A DNA stretch of 5,122 nt from Syntrophorhabdaceae bacterium PtaU1.Bin034 (lineage in GTDB: Bacteria; Desulfobacterota_G; Syntrophorhabdia; Syntrophorhabdales; WCHB1-27). Positions within the stretch are counted from its first letter, which is position 1; the number at the start of each line of letters is the position of its first letter. The stretch is taken from contig MVRP01000260.1 of the NCBI GenBank assembly GCA_002067405.1, positions 1 through 5,122 of the forward strand, written 5' to 3'. The notes under the pieces were generated by a model, which made no database searches, was not told where the DNA came from, and saw nothing but the letters and a program-made list of their open reading frames with translations. This document shows positions 1-5,122 of the stretch, one piece after another. The position numbers and the translations under genes are program-made.

Positions 1-93
1 GGACAACAAAAATAGGGAAGGTGCGTCCCAATTTGCCCCTCTACAAGAAATTTACACAATTAGGTTGACAGTACGTTCCGGGTAAGAGATGCA
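1..93 (+). other. Probable upstream cas8b remnant or frame junction; no frame continues into the next gene
   Basis: All three + frames close before the next gene. The frame of the 94-549 ORF has TAG at 13-15 and 61-63, the second frame runs from the window edge to TAA at 83-85, and the third runs from the edge to TGA at 66-68. After the TAG at 61-63, the frame of the downstream ORF reads VDSTFRVRDAMMNL, which resembles the residues expected before the conserved helix of Csh1 C-termini. This suggests that Cas8b coding sequence once extended, or still extends, upstream. The third frame (ending YKKFTQLG) would join by a +1 shift near 63-68. I cannot identify these 20-odd residues with confidence. 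A TTGACA lies at 65-70 but has no convincing -10 element at the right distance. Confidence 0.45.
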
Positions 94-549
94 ATGATGA
101 ACCTATCATTTTTCAACAAACTTGGGTTGATAACGTTTCGGGAGGATGTAGCCATGGAAGAAAGTGTATTTCGGGAGGTATTTGACAAATTCGGAAAAGT
201 GCTGAATTCGCCTGAGAAGCGAGGAATATTCCTGGTTGGCGCATTGACACAGATGCTCTTGAATAAACAGTGGGCTGAAAGAAACGCCAAGCCGTTCGTG
301 AAAAAGCTCAAGTCCCTGAAGATGTCCGAGAGGGACGTCAGGGCATTGCTTCCAAGCATCCAGATCAAGCTCGAGGAGTACAACTCCTTTGATAAGGGAA
401 AACGGCTTCTGGCGGCAGAGGCGGACAGACACATCCTCGAAGCCGCACCGGGATGGAAGATTCCGGTAGACGAGATCAATTTTTACTTCTCCTGCGGAAT
501 GAATCTGTCTGATGAAATTGCATCGATAATCTACAAGAAGGAGGAATAA
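94..549 (+). CDS. cas8b: C-terminal portion of type I-B Cascade large subunit Cas8b/Csh1 (5'-truncated or frame-disrupted)
   Basis: The 151 residues match my recollection of the last part of Csh1/Cas8b proteins. Features that show this are a helix ending FFNKLGLI (residues 5-13), the stretch SPEKRGIFLVGALTQMLLN (39-57), KPFVKKLKSLKM (67-78), RALLPSIQIKLEEY (83-96) and the closing signature WKIPVDEINFYFSCGMNLSDE (121-141). Full Cas8b is usually 500-700 residues. It recognises the PAM and anchors the crRNA-guided complex, and this C-terminal helical domain is the part equivalent to the small subunit. The N-terminal bulk is absent from this frame, because TAG at 61-63 blocks upstream extension. 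The ATG at 94 (followed by another at 97) has only a weak AAGAG-like site before it, so this start may be nominal. The stop lies 2 nt before cas7. Possible readings are a frameshifted cas8b, a natural split gene, or simply a cas11b gene. The family call is firm; the gene boundaries are not. Confidence 0.8.
   Translation: MMNLSFFNKLGLITFREDVAMEESVFREVFDKFGKVLNSPEKRGIFLVGALTQMLLNKQWAERNAKPFVKKLKSLKMSERDVRALLPSIQIKLEEYNSFDKGKRLLAAEADRHILEAAPGWKIPVDEINFYFSCGMNLSDEIASIIYKKEE
141..145 (+). promoter_or_regulatory. Internal Shine-Dalgarno site for Cas11b
   Basis: A perfect GGAGG core is followed by 8 nt and then an in-frame ATG at 154. It is much stronger than anything before the ATG at 94 and sits inside Cas8b coding sequence, where the same bases also encode the residues RED. 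Internal ribosome binding sites of this kind are known to drive small-subunit synthesis from cas8b-type genes. Function here is inferred from position and spacing. Confidence 0.7.
154..549 (+). CDS. cas11: Cas11b small subunit, translated from an internal start in the cas8b tail
   Basis: Starting at the ATG behind the GGAGG site gives a 131-residue protein beginning MEESVFREVFDKFG and ending IIYKKEE. It shares its frame and stop with the larger ORF. Size and content fit Cas11: a small, mainly helical protein, several copies of which line the inner face of type I Cascade and stabilise the target and non-target strands. In type I-B, I-C and I-D systems the small subunit is known to be made by independent translation from within the large-subunit gene, at this C-terminal position. 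The start falls just after the conserved FFNKLGLI helix, at a natural domain boundary. Nothing else in the window could supply a Cas11. If the upstream large subunit is truly broken, this may be the only product of the region. Internal initiation is an inference from the ribosome binding site. Confidence 0.65.
   Translation: MEESVFREVFDKFGKVLNSPEKRGIFLVGALTQMLLNKQWAERNAKPFVKKLKSLKMSERDVRALLPSIQIKLEEYNSFDKGKRLLAAEADRHILEAAPGWKIPVDEINFYFSCGMNLSDEIASIIYKKEE
538..544 (+). promoter_or_regulatory. Ribosome binding site of cas7
   Basis: AAGGAGG overlaps the last codons of the cas8b/cas11 ORF (its stop is at 547-549) and lies 7 nt before the cas7 ATG at 552. It is a near-ideal site, as suits Cas7, which is needed in the highest copy number in the complex. 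Confidence 0.8.
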
Positions 550-551
550 TC

Positions 552-1532
552 ATGACGGGCACTATCAAAAATCGAGCAGAAATCCTGTTCCTTTACGACG
601 TTACAAACGCCAATCCAAACGGAGACCCTGCGGATGAAAACAAACCTCGTATCGACGAGGAGACTGGAAACAATATTGTTACAGATGTGAGACTCAAGAG
701 GACCATACGTGACTACTTGATTACGGCGAAGAATAAGGACGACGAGATCTTCGTGAAGGAAATCATCGAAGCCGATGGAACGCAGAAATCACGAGAGAAG
801 CGCATTGCTGAGGAGGGAATAAAGAGTGCCGTTGATGCGCAAAAATTACTCAAATACCTGGATATCAGATTATTTGGGGCTACCATCGGGTTGAAGAAAG
901 ACAAGGGCAAAACGGGGGCAGACGGCGAAGAAAAAGGTGGAAAGGGATCATCAATAACGTGGACGGGACCAGTTCAGTTCAAATTTGGGAGATCGTTGCA
1001 TAAGGTTGACCCGACCTTTGTCAAAGGGACGACTGTAATGCCATCTAAGGAAGGACTATCCCAAGGGACTTTTACGGAGCGTTACATCCTCCCCTATTCC
1101 CTGATCGCATTTTACGGCATTGCAAACGAGAATGCCGCAAGATGCCAGAATATCCCATTAACCGATAGCGACATAACTCTCATGCTAGATGGATTATGGA
1201 ACGGAACGAAGAACCTGATCTCGGGTTCCAAGTTCGGCCACATGCCGCGTTTGTTGATGCAGATCGTGTATAAAGAAGGCTTGAATTTCCACATAGGAGA
1301 GCTGGATAAGTTTATTTCGCTTAGTTCGGAGCTACCGGATGAGGCGATCAGAGATATTGCGGATGTCACGATTGACGTTTCAGCCCTCGTAAGGGTCCTT
1401 GAGGCTAACAGGGACAAAATTGAGAAAATAAAGATGATCTCCGATGACCGTATCAAGTTTGTTAAGGGTGAGAAGGTTTTAGATATCAAGTCGGCTGTCA
1501 ACGGCTTGCTGGTCGAAGATATTGTTCTTTGA
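552..1532 (+). CDS. cas7: Type I-B Cascade backbone protein Cas7/Csh2
   Basis: This 326-residue protein belongs to the Cas7 RAMP superfamily, Csh2 type. About six or more copies polymerise along the crRNA spacer and form the backbone of Cascade. Seen in the sequence are the N-terminal signature ILFLYDVTNANPNGDP (11-26), then NIVTDVRLKRTIRDYL (41-56), DIRLFGATIG (104-113), the strand SITWTGPVQFKFGRSLHKV (134-152), the thumb-like region with SQGTFTERYILPYSLIAFYG (170-189) and DGLWNGTKNLISGSKFGHMPRLL (213-235). Length is normal for the family. Residues 114-133 form a Lys/Gly/Glu-rich, probably disordered loop between two conserved segments. The start is fixed by an excellent Shine-Dalgarno site and by the early signature. 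The gene lies 2 nt after the cas8b/cas11 stop and 17 nt before the preferred cas5 start. It has no nuclease motif, as expected for type I Cas7. Confidence 0.95.
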   Translation: MTGTIKNRAEILFLYDVTNANPNGDPADENKPRIDEETGNNIVTDVRLKRTIRDYLITAKNKDDEIFVKEIIEADGTQKSREKRIAEEGIKSAVDAQKLLKYLDIRLFGATIGLKKDKGKTGADGEEKGGKGSSITWTGPVQFKFGRSLHKVDPTFVKGTTVMPSKEGLSQGTFTERYILPYSLIAFYGIANENAARCQNIPLTDSDITLMLDGLWNGTKNLISGSKFGHMPRLLMQIVYKEGLNFHIGELDKFISLSSELPDEAIRDIADVTIDVSALVRVLEANRDKIEKIKMISDDRIKFVKGEKVLDIKSAVNGLLVEDIVL

Positions 1533-1549
1533 CCGGGGGGCTGGTTAGT

Positions 1550-2269
1550 ATGAAGGTTCTTGTTTTTGACATATGGGGCGACTACGGCCATTTCAGGAAA
1601 TTCTACACTACCAGTTCGCCGCTCACCTTTGCGTTTCCCCCGCCTCCTACGCTGGCAGGAATTCTCGGGGCCGTGTGCGGTGCTGACAAGGCAGATTATC
1701 TCAAAACGTTTTCCTCGGATCGGTGCCGGTTAGGTTTGCGAATCATGGCGCCGGTGAGCAAGGTAAGGATGGGAATTAATCTGATCAATACTAAAGACGG
1801 TGTTTGGCGGCTTATAAGGGGAAAATACCACGAACCGAGGACACAGATAAGGACCGAGTTCTTAAAGAACCCTTGGTTCAGGATCTACATGACACATAAC
1901 GACGAAGATATCTTTAACAGCGCCTATCGCTTTATAGGCAATCATAATTGTGTGTTTACTGTCTCCCTCGGTCTTAGCGAATTACTCGCCGGATATAGGT
2001 TTGTCGGGATTTATGAAGCGAGGGAGTCCCGTGACGCTGGGATCGCTGAGATCCTGACCCCAGTGACCACATCCAACCTTGTGGAAGAGGGTATAGATGT
2101 TGAGCCGGGCAAGAAGTATTTCAAAGAAAAGATGCCCATCAAAATGAATCCCAAAAGGGTGGTAGAAGAGTACGACGATGTTATATATGAATCAGACGGA
2201 AAAACAATCAAGGCTAGAATGAGGGAGTACTGGACGCTGGACAATGGTGACGCCATCGCTTTCTTCTAA
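1550..2269 (+). CDS. cas5: Type I-B Cascade subunit Cas5 (Cas5h)
   Basis: This 239-residue RAMP protein of the Cas5 family binds the 5' handle of the crRNA and caps the Cas7 filament next to Cas8b. The hallmark N-terminus MKVLVFDIWGDYGHFRKFYT leads into SSPLTFAFPPPPTLAGILGA (22-41), the glycine and proline-rich signature of Cas5. RTEFLKNPWFRIY (101-113) and VSLGLSELLAGY (138-149) follow, and a basic C-terminal half contains KKYFKEKMPIKMNPKR (188-203). I chose the ATG at 1550 because the family signature starts at once and a G-run (1535-1540) lies 9 nt before it. A TTG at 1529 in the same frame would add seven residues and overlap the cas7 stop, but looks less likely. In type I-B, Cas5 has no processing role, since Cas6 does that. 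The 3' end overlaps cas3 by 26 nt. Confidence 0.93.
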   Translation: MKVLVFDIWGDYGHFRKFYTTSSPLTFAFPPPPTLAGILGAVCGADKADYLKTFSSDRCRLGLRIMAPVSKVRMGINLINTKDGVWRLIRGKYHEPRTQIRTEFLKNPWFRIYMTHNDEDIFNSAYRFIGNHNCVFTVSLGLSELLAGYRFVGIYEARESRDAGIAEILTPVTTSNLVEEGIDVEPGKKYFKEKMPIKMNPKRVVEEYDDVIYESDGKTIKARMREYWTLDNGDAIAFF

Positions 2270-4592
2270 TCTATATTCGCATCCATCAAGAGCGCTCGAG
2301 GACCACCTTATAGGAGCGTCCAAGCTCATAGATATCTTCTTGGCGGAGAAACCTGAGCCGATCAGGAACAAGCTCTCTGGGATAAGTCATGTTGCAGCTC
2401 TTGCGCATGATATTGGCAAGGCCACGACCTATTTTCAGGATTACCTGAGGGCTGCGAAAGAGGGGCAACAGCAACAGTTACGAAGCAAGAAGACAAGCCA
2501 CAGCCTCTTCTCAGCCATCTGCGCTTACAACGTCGCTCAAACCGCAGTCGATGAGAATGATTTTCTCTCGCCGCTTTTCGTTTATGCAGTCGTCAGGAGG
2601 CACCATGGGAACCTCATAGATATCATGGATGAACTGTCCATGTTCCAGGATGAAGACTTGGACTTGCTGCATACTCAACTTGATGCCATTGAGGAGCAAA
2701 GTTTTGCGATCCTTATGCAGAAACTGGTTGCAGCGGGCCTATCCATTTTTTTCGACAAACATACGATTCGGGAATGGATCGGGAGATTCAGGCAGGAACT
2801 GAATAGACTCCGAAAACACGTGAGAAGATTGGGTCCCGGCGTCACCTACTACGTTACGCTCAACCTTCTCTACTCGTTATTGATTGATGCTGACAAGAGC
2901 GATGTGGTTCTCGGAGACCCCCTTGCGTTCGAGCGGGAACGGATTGATGGGGATCACTGGGTGGAAAACTACCTATCCTCCGCTCATCTTCCTTCGTCAC
3001 CAATGAACAGCCTGAGAATGAAGGCATACGCTGAGGCCTCGGCTCATCCCATCGACCTAGACCAGAGGGTCTACTCCCTCAACCTGCCGACAGGAATGGG
3101 TAAGACTCTTACTGCATTATCTTTCGCTTTGCGGCTAAGGGCCACCTTGGAAAGCATGAGAAATAGTCCAAGAATCATCTATGCTCTGCCGTTCCTGAGC
3201 ATTATCGATCAGAATTCCAAAGTATTTGAGAATGTGATCAAAGCAAGCGGTTTTGACCCGAATTCAAGGGTATTGCTTAAACACCACCACCTCTCCGAGA
3301 TCATGTATTTCGACGGAGAGAATGAGTACGAACCTGATGAAGCAAAAATACTCATCGAGGGCTGGAATAGCGAAATTATCGTCACAACCTTTGCTCAGCT
3401 GTTCTTTGCGCTCATTTCAAACAAGAACAGGAATCTTCGTAAGTTTCATAGGCTTGCGAATTCCATTATCATATTGGACGAGGTACAGACTATACCGGTC
3501 AGGTATTGGCATCTGATGAATGTAATTCTACGCGACGTAGCCAACACATTGAATTCCTACGTTCTGACATCCACTGCAACCGAGCCGCTCCTTTTCGGCA
3601 GCGAGGAGCCTACATACCTTGTCGACAAGAGATTTTACTTTAGCACCTTGGACCGGATAACCCTTGTTCCTGCCATCGCCAGTCCAATAACAGTCGAGGA
3701 ACTTGCGCACAGAGAAAAACCGAAAAAGGATCGAACATATCTTTATATCTTTAACACAATAGGGTCGGCCAGAGAATTCTATGATCTTGTAATATCGATT
3801 GGGTTAAGCACAACCTACCTCTCAACGCACATTCCCCCTAAAGAGAGACTCAACCGGATAGAAGACATCAAGACAGGGCTCTATAAGGTAGTCGTATCGA
3901 CACAACTGGTGGAAGCCGGGGTCGACATTGACTTTGACGTAGTGATACGAGACTTCGCTCCACTGGATTCTATTAATCAGTCGGCTGGTCGATGCAACAG
4001 AAACGGGGGAAGAAGAGGAATCGTAAAAGTAGTGATCTTACAAGACAAGAACGGTCGATCATTTGCCTCTCGGGTCTATGACGGTGTTCTCTTGAAGGCA
4101 ACCGAGAAGGTACTGAGCAACCGAAATCAGATTAGCGAGGGTGAATTTCTCGGAATTCTTGACGAGTACTACTCCATGGTCTCCGAAAGAATCTCCCAAG
4201 CCGAATCAAAGTCAATTGTCGAGGCAGTAGAGAAACTCCGATACGACCGTGAACCAGGCGATGAAGAAATGACCTCGATATCCGATTTTTGTCTGATCTC
4301 TGAAGACTATCCCAAGGTGGATGTGTTCATTGAACTTGATGATGAAGCGGCGGATATCTGGGAAGACTTCTGCAATCTCAAGGAAATCAAAGATCGATTC
4401 CCACGGAAGCAGAAGTTCGACTCTTTTAAGGCGGACTTCTACAAGTTTGTGATTTCAATTCCGACGAATTCACCAAACAGGCCGCCCATCGTGGGAGAAC
4501 TGGGGTATGTGAGCAAGGCCTCGCTTGCGGATTATTACGATCTGGAAAGAGGTTTCATATTGAAGGACGAAAGGTCGGCGGTCATCTGGTGA
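2244..4592 (+). CDS. cas3: Cas3 target-degrading HD nuclease and superfamily 2 helicase
   Basis: A 782-residue single-chain Cas3. Once Cascade has opened the target DNA, Cas3 nicks the displaced strand and degrades it while moving 3' to 5' with ATP. The N-terminal HD nuclease domain (about 1-225) shows YSHP (H13), the metal-binding pair H55-D56 in AALAHDIGKA, H86 in KTSH, H120-H121 in RRHHG and D215 in LIDADKSD. The helicase part shows Walker A LPTGMGKT (281-288), Walker B LDEVQ (411-415), motif III TSTAT (442-446), motif V around STQLVEAGVDID (552-563) and motif VI QSAGRCNRNGGR (579-590). The rest (about 600-782) is the usual linker and C-terminal domain. All catalytic residues I can place are present, so the enzyme looks active. 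The start must precede YSHP; ATG 2244 or GTG 2247 are the only near candidates. Both lie inside cas5 without a strong ribosome binding site, which suggests translational coupling. Confidence 0.96.
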   Translation: MVTPSLSSNLYSHPSRALEDHLIGASKLIDIFLAEKPEPIRNKLSGISHVAALAHDIGKATTYFQDYLRAAKEGQQQQLRSKKTSHSLFSAICAYNVAQTAVDENDFLSPLFVYAVVRRHHGNLIDIMDELSMFQDEDLDLLHTQLDAIEEQSFAILMQKLVAAGLSIFFDKHTIREWIGRFRQELNRLRKHVRRLGPGVTYYVTLNLLYSLLIDADKSDVVLGDPLAFERERIDGDHWVENYLSSAHLPSSPMNSLRMKAYAEASAHPIDLDQRVYSLNLPTGMGKTLTALSFALRLRATLESMRNSPRIIYALPFLSIIDQNSKVFENVIKASGFDPNSRVLLKHHHLSEIMYFDGENEYEPDEAKILIEGWNSEIIVTTFAQLFFALISNKNRNLRKFHRLANSIIILDEVQTIPVRYWHLMNVILRDVANTLNSYVLTSTATEPLLFGSEEPTYLVDKRFYFSTLDRITLVPAIASPITVEELAHREKPKKDRTYLYIFNTIGSAREFYDLVISIGLSTTYLSTHIPPKERLNRIEDIKTGLYKVVVSTQLVEAGVDIDFDVVIRDFAPLDSINQSAGRCNRNGGRRGIVKVVILQDKNGRSFASRVYDGVLLKATEKVLSNRNQISEGEFLGILDEYYSMVSERISQAESKSIVEAVEKLRYDREPGDEEMTSISDFCLISEDYPKVDVFIELDDEAADIWEDFCNLKEIKDRFPRKQKFDSFKADFYKFVISIPTNSPNRPPIVGELGYVSKASLADYYDLERGFILKDERSAVIW
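4588..4592 (+). promoter_or_regulatory. Ribosome binding site of cas6 overlapping the cas3 stop
   Basis: GGTGA pairs with the 5' portion of the 16S rRNA anti-Shine-Dalgarno tail, which makes the 3-nt gap to the ATG at 4596 acceptable. The TGA stop of cas3 (4590-4592) is part of this site, so ribosomes finishing cas3 would be placed to begin cas6. Confidence 0.5.
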
Positions 4593-4595
4593 GAA

Positions 4596-5122
4596 ATGAA
4601 CATACGGAACTTGTGCCTTAGTATCGATCTGAATCAACCAACCATTCCTTCGGATGCTGGCAAGATAAGAGGATACCTTGCAAGCCATTTCTGGGGTGAC
4701 GCATACGCCCACCAACACGACGCAGACGGAAGGCTTATCTACCGCTACCCGAGGGTACAGTATAAGATTATTGACGGCAGTTGCCTTTTAGTAGGATTCA
4801 GCGAAGGCATAGAAGTGATGAAGCGAGCCTTTCTGGAACTGGCAGAGCTTGACATAGCAGGCCATAAGACAGACATAGTGACTAAGCATCTGGCCGCCTT
4901 CGATTCGTTCTTCGGGAGCTCGACGGCGAGTTACAATTACTCCTTCCTTACACCCTGGCTGGCTCTGAATCAGAGGAATTATGAGAAGTATCAGATAACG
5001 GGGTCGTGGCCAAAGCGCATGGAAATACTTAAGAGGATCCTTGTCGGTAACCTGATCTCCATATCAAAGAGCCTCGGATATACTGTCCCGGCTCCGATTA
5101 CCGCCCGGCTCGGCAGAATAAA
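4596..5122 (+). CDS. cas6: CRISPR repeat endoribonuclease Cas6 (Cas6b-like), cut off by the window end
   Basis: The first 175 residues are visible and no stop is reached. The protein resembles the Cas6b-like family of type I-B systems, which cuts precursor crRNA within the repeat to leave an 8-nt 5' handle. The N-terminal domain begins with a strand (LCLSIDL, 6-12), then KIRGYLASHFW (23-33), and the characteristic YAHQHDADGRLIYRYPRVQYKIIDG (37-61), in which the last part, RYPRVQYK, is strongly typical. A His-X-His pair (H39, H41) sits where paired histidines have been implicated in catalysis in an archaeal Cas6b; that equivalence is from memory and unaligned. LLVGFSEG (64-71) ends the first half. 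Later, FLTPWLALNQRNYEKY (117-132) and the helix RMEILKRILVGNLISISKSLGY (141-162) mark the second domain. The start is the ATG 3 nt after the cas3 stop. Its place after cas3, not before cas8b, is less usual. Confidence 0.85.
   Translation, partial: MNIRNLCLSIDLNQPTIPSDAGKIRGYLASHFWGDAYAHQHDADGRLIYRYPRVQYKIIDGSCLLVGFSEGIEVMKRAFLELAELDIAGHKTDIVTKHLAAFDSFFGSSTASYNYSFLTPWLALNQRNYEKYQITGSWPKRMEILKRILVGNLISISKSLGYTVPAPITARLGRI

Noticed and set aside
48..54. A AAT TTA slippery heptamer resembling a -1 frameshift site
   Set aside because: For a -1 slip the incoming frame would have to be the one that already has TAG at 13-15 and reads as non-Csh1 sequence, and the outgoing frame stops at 66-68. It does not produce the Cas8b tail.
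65..93. TTGACA as a -35 promoter element for the operon
   Set aside because: The hexamer is perfect, but the region 16-18 nt downstream (around 87-93, GATGCA) does not resemble TATAAT, and the bases from 64 on appear to be coding.
60..479. Long antisense ORF opposite the cas8b tail
   Set aside because: Its translation is Ser-rich and resembles no family I know. It mirrors a well-supported sense gene, as do the antisense frames opposite cas7, cas5, cas3 and cas6.
1529..1549. TTG start for cas5 overlapping the cas7 stop
   Set aside because: It would add MTGGLVS before the conserved MKVLVFDIWGDYG. The ATG at 1550 begins exactly at the family signature and has a G-rich site upstream.
3253..3516. 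87-residue + strand ORF inside cas3
   Set aside because: It lies out of frame across the helicase core (just past Walker A through the DEVQ box), has no ribosome binding site and no recognisable motif. It is a shadow of cas3.
1..5122. CRISPR repeats, tRNA or terminator hairpins
   Set aside because: I saw no regularly spaced direct repeat and no stem followed by a T-run. The gene gaps are 17 nt or less, leaving no room for an array or RNA gene.

Overview
The window is a tightly packed run of genes on the + strand from a type I-B CRISPR-Cas system (Csh subtype, Cascade plus Cas3). It starts in or just after the large-subunit gene cas8b/csh1 and ends inside a cas6 gene. No CRISPR array, adaptation gene (cas1, cas2, cas4), RNA gene or mobile element is visible. 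Base composition is moderate by eye, arginine codons mix CGN with AGA/AGG, and good Shine-Dalgarno sites precede several starts. This fits an anaerobic bacterium or a euryarchaeon, where Csh systems are common, but no gene here fixes the lineage.

Layout: 1-93 has no open frame that joins the next gene. 94-549 encodes the C-terminal part of Cas8b/Csh1, and a strong ribosome binding site inside it points to a separately made small subunit, Cas11b (154-549). Then come cas7/csh2 (552-1532), cas5 (1550-2269), a complete HD-nuclease/helicase cas3 (2244-4592) and a 3'-truncated cas6 (4596-5122). The spacings are 2 nt, 17 nt, a 26-nt overlap and 3 nt, which suggests one polycistronic, translationally coupled operon. 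Nothing in the window looks like a terminator or an internal promoter.

Expected teamwork, from knowledge of the family: Cas6 cuts the precursor crRNA in its repeats. Cas7 multimerises along the spacer, Cas5 caps the 5' handle, and Cas8b recognises the PAM. Cas11b copies line the belly of the complex. Cas3 is recruited to the opened target and degrades it. Every visible motif in Cas3, Cas5, Cas7 and Cas6 looks intact.

The most interesting part is the 5' end. The reading frame of the Cas8b tail is closed by a TAG at 61-63, although homology seems to begin before the first ATG. Shortly after, a GGAGG-8 nt-ATG signal opens a 131-residue Cas11-sized product. So either the large subunit is frameshifted or split here while the small subunit stays independently translated, or the locus has a stand-alone cas11b.
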